Of a stretch of DNA of 64,000 bases, positions 1 to 6,768 are shown piece by piece. The DNA is from Myxococcales bacterium. Its GTDB lineage: Bacteria; Myxococcota_A; Polyangia; Haliangiales; Haliangiaceae. The translations under genes were made by a program, and so were the position numbers. The stretch is from positions 124,001-188,000 of the forward strand of contig JADKKI010000011.1 of NCBI GenBank assembly GCA_016720595.1. The letters run 5' to 3'. The notes beneath the pieces were generated by a model. The model saw only the letters and a list, made by a program, of their open reading frames with translations. It was not told the origin of the DNA and did not search any database. The number at the start of each line of letters is the position of its first letter. The stretch's first letter is position 1.

Positions 1-157
1 GCATCCACTCACCCGCGTAGGCGAGCGGCGGCACGAACCAGGTGTGAGAGATGACGAGCTCGGCGTTCGATCGAGTAGCGAGCTGTACGGCGAGCCGCAG
101 GGCCTGGTCTGCGCCGGGCGAGAAGTCGATCGGACACAGGATCTTGCGGAAGCTCAT
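1..157 (-). CDS. Universal stress protein, C-terminal part beyond window
   Basis: Only the first 52 codons are present; the gene runs off the left edge. The N-terminus reads MSFRKILCPIDFS followed by an amphipathic helix and an ELVISHTW strand, the standard start of a USP (UspA, PF00582) nucleotide-binding fold. It closely resembles the USP genes at 22708 and 26238 in this window, including the PPLAYAGE stretch after the second strand. The start ATG is set by a sigma-54 -24/-12 element that ends 13 nt upstream. USPs bind ATP or act as stress sensors and chaperone-like factors; the specific role here is unknown. Confidence 0.88.
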   Translation of the reverse strand, partial: MSFRKILCPIDFSPGADQALRLAVQLATRSNAELVISHTWFVPPLAYAGEWM

Positions 158-169
158 ATCGGGAGACGC

Positions 170-185
170 TGCAACCTTCGCGCCG
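170..185 (-). promoter_or_regulatory. Sigma-54 promoter of the partial USP gene
   Basis: Element CGGCGCGAAGGTTGCA on the minus strand: GG-N10-GC with a perfect TTGCA -12 half. The GC is 13 nt from the ATG, which predicts a leader of only a few nucleotides. Confidence 0.7.
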
Positions 186-245
186 CGAGCCAGGAGACCG
201 CGCAGCGTCAGCACGCCCCGCGCGGCTCGTGCACGAGGTGCGCGA

Positions 246-641
246 TCAGCGAAGGTCGTCGAGGCCGCCGCCGTTGACCACGCGCTGGTAGCCCGCCTCT
301 TCGAGCACGCCCTTCGCCTTCGCGGCGCGTGATCCGGCGGCGCAGTAGACCACCACCGCTTTGGCCTTGTCGCCGCCGACGAGCTTGTCGACCTCTGCGA
401 GATGTTCGCGGATCGATTCCACGGGGACGTTGATCGCCCCCGGGAGGTGCTCCTCCGCAAACTCTCCGGCGGTGCGCACATCGACGACCGCCGCACCTTC
501 CGCGATCATCTTGCGCGCTGTCGCAGGGTCCTTCTTCGGCGAAGGAGCGGTGGGGGCAGCCCCAGGGGTGGGCTCGGAGCGGGAGCAGCCGGCGGCCGAG
601 AGCAAGCTCACGAGCGCGGCGGCGAGGAGGACGGTACGCAT
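246..641 (-). CDS. Rhodanese-domain lipoprotein
   Basis: 131 aa. Residues 1-19 form a lipoprotein signal with lipobox LSAAGC, followed by a Ser/Pro/Thr linker. The rest is a single rhodanese domain (PF00581): VVDVRTAGEF near the start, HLPGAINVP in the middle, and the active-site loop VVYCAAGSRAAKA with the catalytic Cys. Such proteins carry persulfide sulfur or bind thiol partners at the envelope. I chose ATG 641 over the in-frame upstream codon at 659 because it begins the signal peptide and lies 14 nt after a sigma-54 element that would overlap the longer start. It is divergent from the HemG-like gene at 701, with back-to-back promoters. Confidence 0.88.
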   Translation of the reverse strand: MRTVLLAAALVSLLSAAGCSRSEPTPGAAPTAPSPKKDPATARKMIAEGAAVVDVRTAGEFAEEHLPGAINVPVESIREHLAEVDKLVGGDKAKAVVVYCAAGSRAAKAKGVLEEAGYQRVVNGGGLDDLR

Positions 642-654
642 GGCCTGGAAGAAT

Positions 655-670
655 TGCACCCTCTGGGCCA
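655..670 (-). promoter_or_regulatory. Sigma-54 promoter of the rhodanese lipoprotein gene
   Basis: Element TGGCCCAGAGGGTGCA, GG-N10-GC. GC to ATG 641 is 14 nt. The -24 end is two bases from the -24 end of the divergent promoter at 673-688. Confidence 0.65.
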
Positions 671-672
671 GC

Positions 673-688
673 TGGCGTGGACCTTGCT
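673..688 (+). promoter_or_regulatory. Sigma-54 promoter of the HemG-like gene
   Basis: Element TGGCGTGGACCTTGCT, GG-N10-GC with a perfect TTGCT -12 half. GC to GTG 701 is 13 nt, which identifies GTG 701 as the start codon. Confidence 0.72.
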
Positions 689-700
689 CGGAATCTGTTC

Positions 701-1258
701 GTGGCCGCGCCCTGTTCTCCCCACCTCAAGATCCTGGTCGCCTACGTGACCCGGTCCGGGTACACCCGCCTCGTCGCGCGAGAGATCGCCACGCGGCTAC
801 GCCGCGGTGGGCACGACGTTGACCTCGCGGATCTCGAGCTGTGCATCCGCCATCCAGCGCAGTACGACGTGATCGTCCTCGGATCGGCGGTGCGGTTCCA
901 CCACCACGCTGAGGTGGTGGCCAACTTCATCGTCGAGAACCGCGAGATCCTGTCCGCCCGTCGCACCGCGTTCTTCTCCGTCGACCGGCGCGCGTTCCGG
1001 AGCCGCGATGCCGACCCGGGCGGTCACATGGAGCGGCTGTTCGAGCGCGTCGGCTGGAGGCCGCAGGTCGCCGTCGCCGTCGCCGGCAAGCTCGACTATC
1101 GCGAGCACACCTGGCCTCGTCGGATCTTCATGCGGGCCGCCAGCCGCCATCGCGGCGCTCCCACGGACACCTCGCGTGACCACGACCTGACCGACTGGGG
1201 CCGGGTCGCGTCGTTCACCGATGCACTGACGCAGAGCCCACCCACGACCGGGGCGTGA
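701..1258 (+). CDS. hemG: HemG-like flavodoxin-domain protoporphyrinogen oxidase
   Basis: 185 aa. The flavodoxin P-loop region KILVAYVTRSGYTR starts near residue 10, followed by IVLGSAVRFHHH, AFFSVDRRA and a C-terminal PTDTSRDHDLTDWGRV block. That tail matches the GGPTD...EYTDWEQV pattern of menaquinone-dependent protoporphyrinogen IX dehydrogenase (HemG), which oxidises protoporphyrinogen in haem synthesis with electrons going to quinone. GTG 701 is preferred over ATG 677 because the sigma-54 element occupies 673-688. An oxygen-independent haem step fits the hemN, cytochrome and cbb3 genes elsewhere in the window. A general flavodoxin role is the alternative. Confidence 0.78.
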   Translation: MAAPCSPHLKILVAYVTRSGYTRLVAREIATRLRRGGHDVDLADLELCIRHPAQYDVIVLGSAVRFHHHAEVVANFIVENREILSARRTAFFSVDRRAFRSRDADPGGHMERLFERVGWRPQVAVAVAGKLDYREHTWPRRIFMRAASRHRGAPTDTSRDHDLTDWGRVASFTDALTQSPPTTGA

Positions 1259-1262
1259 CGCG

Positions 1263-1961
1263 CTACGAGTGAGGCTCGGCCTCGTGGTCGAACGGGCCGC
1301 GAGGCGTGTAGGCGTGCGCGACGGGATCGAACACCCACAGCGCGTCCCCGTGTCCTGGCGCGCGATAGATCAGGGCGCCGGGCAGGAACGTGATGCGGCC
1401 CGTGCGGACCACACCATCCTCACGCGTCTCGACCACCCCGGAGAACAAGGGATCCAGACCTCCGGCGGTGCCGACCCGGTAGACCCCGATCCAGACGGCT
1501 TGCTCGCGGCGCCCTCCGCTGGTGATCGCGAGCACGATCGTCCGCTCGCGGAACACCGTCCCGACGGCAAGGATCTCCAGTGCGTCCGCAGTGCCGACGC
1601 ACGGCACTCCTGCGGACCGCGCCACCTCGAGTCCTTCTGCGCTGGTCACGCGCACGCCACCCGTCAGCGTGGCGACGACCGTCTCGGTCCCGGCCGACGG
1701 GGCGACCTCGGCGCGGACGCGGAGCGGAGGCTGCGCATCCGCGGCACACATCGGCTCGTCATCGGCCAGCCATCGCGGCCAGGTTGCGTCACCGGGCTCA
1801 CTCGCCTCACCGGGCTCACTCGCCTCACCGGGCGCACCACCGTCGCTCACCGTGGCATCGGTGAAGTTGCCGAGCCACGGCAATGAGGCCACCGCCGGGG
1901 TCGCGGCGGCCGAGCCCGACAGCGGAAGCACCGCGATGCACGCGAGCAGCGCGGCCTTCAT
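1263..1961 (-). CDS. Hypothetical secreted protein
   Basis: 232 aa with a Sec signal peptide (MKAALLACIAVLPLSGSAAA). A short acidic Gly-Glu-Ala-Ser-Glu-Pro repeat at about residues 44-60 is encoded by an 18-bp tandem repeat (1791-1835). The rest is beta-rich with no family I recognise. It starts 2 bp after the CBS gene at 1964 ends, so the two should be co-transcribed from the sigma-54 promoter at 2534. Periplasmic or secreted location is likely; function unknown. Confidence 0.75.
   Translation of the reverse strand: MKAALLACIAVLPLSGSAAATPAVASLPWLGNFTDATVSDGGAPGEASEPGEASEPGDATWPRWLADDEPMCAADAQPPLRVRAEVAPSAGTETVVATLTGGVRVTSAEGLEVARSAGVPCVGTADALEILAVGTVFRERTIVLAITSGGRREQAVWIGVYRVGTAGGLDPLFSGVVETREDGVVRTGRITFLPGALIYRAPGHGDALWVFDPVAHAYTPRGPFDHEAEPHS
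1791..1835. repeat. Two-copy 18-bp tandem repeat in coding sequence
   Basis: The unit caccgggctcactcgcct occurs twice in tandem, followed by a partial third copy. It encodes the Gly-Glu-Ala-Ser-Glu-Pro repeats of the secreted protein. Slippage here would change repeat number in frame. Confidence 0.7.
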
Positions 1962-1963
1962 GG

Positions 1964-2509
1964 CTACGGCCCATCCGTCTGGAGCAGCCAGCCGACGATG
2001 TCGCGCGTGGAGACCACACCTACGAGCTGCTCGGTCGGCGAGACCACCATGACGTGGTGGGTGTCCTCGGCCATCATCATCTGCGCGGCGTGGGCGACCG
2101 TGGCGAACTCCGACAGCGTGAACGCGAGGGGCATCATGATCTCATCGGCGTTACGCGCCTGGAGATCCTCGGGGAGCGACGTCCCTTGCCGCGACGAGCT
2201 CATCGCCGCGTCGATCTGCTCGACGAGGTCGCTCTTCGTGATGATCCCGATCGGGCGCTGGCGCTCATCGAGCACGGGCAGGCACCCGATGTGGTGCTTC
2301 AACATGAGCTGGACGACCACACCGACGTCGAGATCCGGGCGCGCGCAGATCAGATCGCGGCTCATGATCTGCTTCAGCGGCACCCCGGAGGCAGAGGCGC
2401 GACGCGAGGGCAGCGGCTCCTCAGGAGGCGCCGGGATGAGGATCGTCTGCGGCGCTTCGCCGCGGCCTCGATAGACGTTGCAGGTGCGCATCCGGGGCTC
2501 GGCGTCCAT
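1964..2509 (-). CDS. CBS-domain pair protein
   Basis: 181 aa. An N-terminal extension of about 45 residues precedes two CBS motifs (PF00571): IMSRDLICARPD...GIITKSDLVEQ and IMMPLAFTLSEF...GVVSTRDIVG. CBS pairs bind adenosyl nucleotides and usually regulate partner proteins. ATG 2509 is chosen over GTG 2515 because AGGAGG lies five bases upstream of it. Unlike most units here, its sigma-54 element is 25 nt from the start, leaving room for this ribosome-binding site. The secreted-protein gene at 1263 follows directly. Confidence 0.88.
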   Translation of the reverse strand: MDAEPRMRTCNVYRGRGEAPQTILIPAPPEEPLPSRRASASGVPLKQIMSRDLICARPDLDVGVVVQLMLKHHIGCLPVLDERQRPIGIITKSDLVEQIDAAMSSSRQGTSLPEDLQARNADEIMMPLAFTLSEFATVAHAAQMMMAEDTHHVMVVSPTEQLVGVVSTRDIVGWLLQTDGP

Positions 2510-2533
2510 GGTCACCTCCTCCCCTCATGACCG

Positions 2534-2549
2534 AGCAAGCCCCGCGCCA
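2534..2549 (-). promoter_or_regulatory. Sigma-54 promoter of the CBS-secreted protein operon
   Basis: Element TGGCGCGGGGCTTGCT, 15 of 16 positions fit the sigma-54 consensus. GC to ATG 2509 is 25 nt, giving a leader of about 13 nt that carries AGGAGG. Confidence 0.75.
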
Positions 2550-2579
2550 CCCCCCCTGCTACCCCACGAAAGCAGAGCG

Positions 2580-2592
2580 CGCAAATCCGGCG
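2580..2592. promoter_or_regulatory. Weak CGCAA-N3-TTGCG-like activator site
   Basis: CGCAA-ATC-CGGCG, two mismatches in the right half. The centre is 51 bp upstream of the -12 C at 2535, the same phase as stronger sites in the window. Confidence 0.35.
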
Positions 2593-2628
2593 TTGATGAG
2601 GACCGGGCGTACGCTGGTTGCGCGTTGA

Positions 2629-4032
2629 TCAGAGGCGAATCCGGGCACCCGCGAGGGGGATGTCGACCAGCGGGAACTGCGCCGCCGCAAGCCGGGAGGC
2701 CAGGCCCGCACGCGCGGCATCCTCGCCGTGGACCAGGATCACCCGACGCAGGGGGCCACGAGCCCGCGCCGCCTCTGCATACTCGACCAGGCCGCGCTGG
2801 TCCGCATGCGCACTGAGCCCGCCGAGACTGACCACGTCCGCGTGACGCGGCCGCAGCACGCCGAAGATCTTGACGTCGCGGCGTTGCTCGACGAGCCGCC
2901 GTCCGAGGGTGTGCTCCGCCTGGAAGCCGACGATCAGCACGGTGGTGCGCGCATCCTCGATCGTCGCGCGGAGGTGGTGGAGCACGCGCCCTCCCTCACA
3001 CATTCCGCTCCCCGCGATGATGATCGAGGGTTCACTCGAGAGATCGAGCTCCTTCGATGCCTCGACGTCGGTGACATAGGTCAGCCCTGGAAAGTCGAAC
3101 GGAGAGCCGCTGCCCCGGAGCTGAGAGAACACCTCCCGACGCATGCACTCGGGGTGAAGACGAAACACGTCGGTGACCTTGATGGCCAGCGGCGAATCCA
3201 CGTAGACGGGAACGCTCGGCACGCGCTTGGCCGTGCGCAGCTGCTGGAGCGTGTAGATCAACTCCTGCGCACGCTCGAGTGCGAACGCCGGGATGATGAC
3301 CTTGCCTCCACGTGCGATCGTTCGACGGATCGTCGCCGCGAAGGTCTCGATCGTGTCGCCGAGCTCCGGATGCAGACGATCGCCGTAGGTGCTCTCCGTG
3401 ATCAGGCAGTGCGCCCCCGTGACCACCTCGGGGTCGCGAAGGATCGGGAGGCCCGAGCGGCCGAGATCGCCTGTGAAGGCGAGCCGGGTGTGCGCCCCCT
3501 CATCGTCGAGATCGAGGACGACGATCGCGCTGCCGAGCACGTGACCGGCGTCGAGGAAGGTCAGCGTCACGCCCGGCGCGATCACCTGCGTGCGGTGATA
3601 CGGGAGGCCGATCATCAGCTCGATCGCTCCCACCGCGTCGTCCGCCGTGTACAGCGGTGAGACCGGCTGGAGATCGACCCCGCGCGCGATCAGCTTGTCG
3701 ATGTGGCGCGAGTCCGAGAGCTGGATGGCGGCGGAGTCCTCGAGCATCGGGACGCACAGCGCGCGCGTCGCCGGCGTCGCATAGATCGGCCCACGATACC
3801 CGCGCTGCCACAGCACCGGCAGCGCTCCCGAGTGATCGAGGTGCGCATGCGAGAGCACGACCGCATCCAGCGCGGCTGGATTCACCGGCAGCGCCCGGTT
3901 CTTCTCGAAGCTCTCCTTCCGGGGGCCCTGGAACAGGCCGCAGTCGAGCAACACGGTCGCGCGGTTCGTGCGGAGCACGTACTTCGAACCGGTGACGGTC
4001 CCCGCACCTCCGATCATCTCGAGCTCGATCAT
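2629..4032 (-). CDS. Metallo-beta-lactamase/beta-CASP family hydrolase (RNA exonuclease-like)
   Basis: 467 aa. The N-terminal MBL fold shows the metal-binding motif SHAHLDHSG, a DAGHVLGS motif and TGDLGRS. The beta-CASP insert and the C-terminal SAHADQ motif follow, with GSGMCEGGRVLHHL between them. This is the CPSF73/YSH1-like architecture of bacterial MBL-fold RNA exonucleases. It should process or degrade RNA in the cytoplasm. ATG 4032 begins the conserved IELEMIGGAGTVTGSKY start and has AAGAAGGG upstream; the longer open frame lacks support. It is divergent from the USP operon at 4226, and both carry sigma-54 elements. Confidence 0.88.
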   Translation of the reverse strand: MIELEMIGGAGTVTGSKYVLRTNRATVLLDCGLFQGPRKESFEKNRALPVNPAALDAVVLSHAHLDHSGALPVLWQRGYRGPIYATPATRALCVPMLEDSAAIQLSDSRHIDKLIARGVDLQPVSPLYTADDAVGAIELMIGLPYHRTQVIAPGVTLTFLDAGHVLGSAIVVLDLDDEGAHTRLAFTGDLGRSGLPILRDPEVVTGAHCLITESTYGDRLHPELGDTIETFAATIRRTIARGGKVIIPAFALERAQELIYTLQQLRTAKRVPSVPVYVDSPLAIKVTDVFRLHPECMRREVFSQLRGSGSPFDFPGLTYVTDVEASKELDLSSEPSIIIAGSGMCEGGRVLHHLRATIEDARTTVLIVGFQAEHTLGRRLVEQRRDVKIFGVLRPRHADVVSLGGLSAHADQRGLVEYAEAARARGPLRRVILVHGEDAARAGLASRLAAAQFPLVDIPLAGARIRL

Positions 4033-4069
4033 CGGCGTGTCCCTTCTTGCGGCATCAGCAAACCAGGGG

Positions 4070-4085
4070 TGCATCCGATGCGCCA
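4070..4085 (-). promoter_or_regulatory. Sigma-54 promoter of the MBL/beta-CASP gene
   Basis: Element TGGCGCATCGGATGCA, GG-N10-GC. GC to ATG 4032 is 38 nt; the resulting leader of about 27 nt contains AAGAAGGG. Confidence 0.6.
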
Positions 4086-4154
4086 TTCCCAGCCCCGCGG
4101 CTCCGAGAAGGTCCGAGCGCGTCCGCGCAGATCGTGCGCAGCCGCCCGCGAGGG

Positions 4155-4167
4155 CGCCAGGCTTGCA
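4155..4167. promoter_or_regulatory. CGCAA-N3-TTGCG-type activator site
   Basis: CGCCA-GGC-TTGCA, two mismatches to the palindrome. The centre is 51 bp from the -12 of the USP promoter and 90 bp from the -12 of the divergent MBL promoter, in helical phase with both. Confidence 0.5.
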
Positions 4168-4197
4168 CCGAGCTCCCCTGGGACACCGCTTCGGTGC

Positions 4198-4213
4198 TGG
4201 CGCATTGCATGCA
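4198..4213 (+). promoter_or_regulatory. Sigma-54 promoter of the USP-USP-ATPase operon
   Basis: Element TGGCGCATTGCATGCA, GG-N10-GC. GC to ATG 4226 is 13 nt. Confidence 0.7.
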
Positions 4214-4225
4214 CCGTTCAGAGGC

Positions 4226-4663
4226 ATGACGCCGAAGACCATCCTCGTGCCGATCGACTTCAGCGAGTGCGCCGACCGTGCGCTCGACTACGCGTGCTCG
4301 CTCGCGGAGAAGCTCGGCGCCACCATCCACCTAGTCAACTCGCTCGGCGCCGGGCTACCCGAGCTGAGCGTGGCGCTGACCGACTCCATGATCGCCAGCT
4401 TGCGCGAGGGCGCCGCGAGCCAGCTCGAGAAGATCGCCAAGGAGCGCGCCCCGCTCGCGAAGTTCGGGCGCACGTTCGTGACCACCGGAGACGCCCGGGA
4501 CGGCATCCTCGACGCGGCCAAGCAGTGCAGTGCCGACCTGATCGTGGTCGGCAGCCACGGCCGACGAGGCGTCAAGCGGCTCGTGCTCGGCAGCGTCGCA
4601 GAAGATGTGGTTCGCCGCGCGCCATGCCCGGTGCTGGTGGTGCGGCTCAAGGAGGCGTCATGA
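4226..4663 (+). CDS. Universal stress protein
   Basis: 145 aa, a single UspA domain. It starts MTPKTILVPIDFSECAD and ends with the nucleotide-binding signature GSHGRRG...LGSVAEDVVRRAPCPVLVV (G-x2-G-x9-G-S). This class usually binds ATP. The start is fixed by the sigma-54 element 13 nt upstream. It overlaps the next USP by ATGA (4660-4663), so translation should be coupled. First gene of a three-gene operon. Confidence 0.92.
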   Translation: MTPKTILVPIDFSECADRALDYACSLAEKLGATIHLVNSLGAGLPELSVALTDSMIASLREGAASQLEKIAKERAPLAKFGRTFVTTGDARDGILDAAKQCSADLIVVGSHGRRGVKRLVLGSVAEDVVRRAPCPVLVVRLKEAS

Positions 4664-5088
4664 AGAGGATCCTCGTCGCGGTTGATTCGTCGACGCGTGC
4701 GCCGATCGTGCTCGCGACGGCGCTGCGCATGGCGGAGCTCGCGAACGCGAAGCTCGTCGTGTTCCGCGCGATCGGCGTGCCACCTGACATGCCCCGAGAC
4801 CTGCTGAAGGTGACCGACCTTCGTCTCGAGGACGTCCTGCAGAGCAACGCGCACACCGACCTCGCGCGACTGCTCGAGCACGTCCCCCCGGAGCGGATCG
4901 AGAAGGTGCTCACCGCCTTCGCCACACCATGGGACGGCATCTGCACCGCTGCACGCGAGCAGGATGCCGACCTGATCGTCCTCGGCTCGCACGGCTACGG
5001 AGGTCTCGATAAGCTGCTCGGCACCAACGCCGGCAAGGTCGTCAACCACGCCGACCGCAACGTGCTGGTGGTGCGGACACCGCTATGA
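4660..5088 (+). CDS. Universal stress protein, degenerate nucleotide site
   Basis: 142 aa. The UspA fold begins KRILVAVDSSTRAP. The C-terminal loop GSHGYGGLDKLLGTNAGKVV departs from the usual G-x2-G-x9-G-S spacing, so ATP binding is uncertain. It overlaps its neighbours on both sides by ATGA (4660-4663 and 5085-5088). It is likely a partner of the preceding USP, possibly as a heterodimer (inference). Confidence 0.88.
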   Translation: MKRILVAVDSSTRAPIVLATALRMAELANAKLVVFRAIGVPPDMPRDLLKVTDLRLEDVLQSNAHTDLARLLEHVPPERIEKVLTAFATPWDGICTAAREQDADLIVLGSHGYGGLDKLLGTNAGKVVNHADRNVLVVRTPL

Positions 5089-5690
5089 CGTCGGCCTGCG
5101 GCTGCGAGCTCCAGCACGTTCCGCGTGTCGTCGTCCTGACCGGCGGCCCCGGCGCGGGCAAGACCGCCGTGCTCGAGGTGCTCCAGCAGCAGGTGTGCCG
5201 GCACGTCGCGATCCTGCCGGAGGTGGCGAGCATCCTGTGGAAGGGCGGCTTTCCACGACGCTCCACGACCTCGGGCCGGCGAGCCGCTCAGCGCGCGATC
5301 ACGCGCGTCCAGATCGAGCTCCAGCGCATCGCGATCGAGGAGCCGACGACGGGCCTCGTGGTCTGCGATCGCGGGACGATCGACGGGCTCGCGTACTGGC
5401 CCGGGGAACCTGCGGAGTACTACGAGGAGCTCGACACCACCGAGGCGAAGGAGCTCGGCCGCTATGCGACCGTCATCCACATGGAGTCGGCGACGCGCGA
5501 CGACGGCTACTTCGCCACCAGCACGCGCGTCGAGTCCGTCGACCAAGCGCAGGAGATCGACCGGCGCATCCTCGCCGCGTGGTCCAACCATCCCCACCGC
5601 GTGATCGTGCCGAGCAGTCGAAACTTCCTGCTCAAGCTCGATCAGGCGCTCGCGCTCGTGCGGGCGGAGATCCCGGTGTGCTGTCGGTGA
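5085..5690 (+). CDS. AAA-type ATP/GTP-binding protein
   Basis: 201 aa. The Walker A motif GGPGAGKT is near residue 20, a hydrophobic strand GLVVCDRGTID (Walker B-like) near 90, and the length and layout fit the AAA_28 group of small predicted ATPases or kinases. Substrate unknown. It is the last gene of the USP operon, coupled by ATGA. Its 3' end overlaps the convergent acyltransferase gene by 59 bp. Confidence 0.8.
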   Translation: MTSACGCELQHVPRVVVLTGGPGAGKTAVLEVLQQQVCRHVAILPEVASILWKGGFPRRSTTSGRRAAQRAITRVQIELQRIAIEEPTTGLVVCDRGTIDGLAYWPGEPAEYYEELDTTEAKELGRYATVIHMESATRDDGYFATSTRVESVDQAQEIDRRILAAWSNHPHRVIVPSSRNFLLKLDQALALVRAEIPVCCR

Positions 5691-6489
5691 GGCGCGGCTC
5701 GAACGCGGACGGATCAGCGAGGTACTCGCGGAACGCGGTCAGCAGCTGACTGACGTGCCAACCGTCGGCATAGCGATGATCGATCGTCGCCGTGAGCGGC
5801 AACATCTGCCTCGCGACGACCACGCCGTTCTCCACGACGGCGCGCGCCGTGATCTCCCCGACGAGGACGAGCAGGGGGACGTCGTACATCCACGCGAGTG
5901 GAGCGAAGCCCTGGGGAAGCCCGAACATCCCGACGCTGCTGACCATCGCGCTCCCGAACGGTGAGCGATGGAGGGCGAGCATCGGCACATCGAGCTGGAG
6001 CTGCTCGGTGAGGAAGGCCGTGGCACGCAGGGCCACGCGCAACAGGCGCGGAGGGAGGGCGTCCATCAGCCGCTTGCTCTTCGCGAAGTCGCGATCCCGG
6101 CCGGCCTTCATCGCGGCGGCCCGCTCGGAGAGCTCGATCGCGATCTCGGTGGCCGGCTTGTGGGGCACGTCCTCGATCTTCACTCCCGAGAGGTCCTTGC
6201 CATTCCCGACGGCGGTGATGAAGAACACGTCGATGGTTCGGCGTGGATAGGCTCGCCCGCCGCGGATCCGGACGTTGAGCTCTGGAACCTTCTGCAGTGC
6301 GTGCGACACGGCGCGACCGACCACGTGCGTCGGTGTGACGCGGCGCCCCGCAGCGCGCTCGTTCTCGAGAAACGCCAGCACGGGCCGGGCATCGAGCTCG
6401 AGGGCGCCGAAGATCTGCGGATCGTCGGGGGCCTTCCACATCGCACCGGCAACCCGTCGCCATCCCGTCACTCGCGTCGAAGGGCCCAT
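5632..6489 (-). CDS. Standalone 2-oxoacid dehydrogenase E2-type acyltransferase
   Basis: 285 aa. The catalytic acyltransferase domain (PF00198) lacks the N-terminal lipoyl and E1/E3-binding domains of true E2 subunits. The catalytic block TIDHRYADGWH supplies the active-site His and Asp (H-x3-D-G), so the enzyme should be active. Substrate unknown; similar solitary domains are found in proteobacteria. ATG 6489 is 13 nt after a near-perfect sigma-54 element, which rules out the longer frame. The upstream region is damaged by the poly-C tract. It overlaps the convergent ATPase gene by 59 bp. Confidence 0.83.
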   Translation of the reverse strand: MGPSTRVTGWRRVAGAMWKAPDDPQIFGALELDARPVLAFLENERAAGRRVTPTHVVGRAVSHALQKVPELNVRIRGGRAYPRRTIDVFFITAVGNGKDLSGVKIEDVPHKPATEIAIELSERAAAMKAGRDRDFAKSKRLMDALPPRLLRVALRATAFLTEQLQLDVPMLALHRSPFGSAMVSSVGMFGLPQGFAPLAWMYDVPLLVLVGEITARAVVENGVVVARQMLPLTATIDHRYADGWHVSQLLTAFREYLADPSAFEPRLTDSTPGSPPARARAPDRA

Positions 6490-6501
6490 GCCCTCCAGCC
6501 G

Positions 6502-6517
6502 AGCACACGGCGTGCCA
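6502..6517 (-). promoter_or_regulatory. Sigma-54 promoter of the acyltransferase gene
   Basis: Element TGGCACGCCGTGTGCT, 15 of 16 consensus positions. GC to ATG 6489 is 13 nt. Confidence 0.78.
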
Positions 6518-6531
6518 CGGCAGGCGCGCAA

Positions 6532-6746
6532 CGGCGGGGGGGCGGGCCCCCCCCCCCCCCCCCCCCGCCCCCCCCCCCCCCCCCCCCCCGCCGCCCCCCG
6601 CGCCCCCCCCCGCGCCCCGCGCGCCCCGGCCCGGGCCGGCCGCCCGCCGGCCGCCCGGGCCCCCCCCCCCCCCCCCCGCCCCCCCCCCCCCCCGCCCCCC
6701 CGGCCGCGCCCCCCCCCCCCCCCGGCGGGCCCCCCGCGCGGCCCCC
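6532..6746. other. A/T-free poly-C tract, probable sequencing or assembly artefact
   Basis: About 215 bases contain no A or T. They are runs of C broken by single G or short CG/GCGC words. Natural DNA at this G+C would not lose all A/T over such a length. On the minus strand it is poly-G, which resembles dark-cycle base calls or a low-coverage join. The true sequence should hold the acyltransferase upstream region and the 3' flank of the exporter operon. Frames opened across it are not genes. Confidence 0.8.
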
Positions 6747-6768
6747 ACGTAGCGACCTGTCGTGGCTG

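Noticed and set aside
44..332. Two small plus-strand frames at the left edge
   Set aside because: They lie opposite the partial USP and the rhodanese gene and are low-complexity Arg/Ala sequence.
6440..6748. Gly- or Pro-rich proteins read across 6500-6750
   Set aside because: They are translations of the A/T-free poly-C tract and only reflect the artefact.
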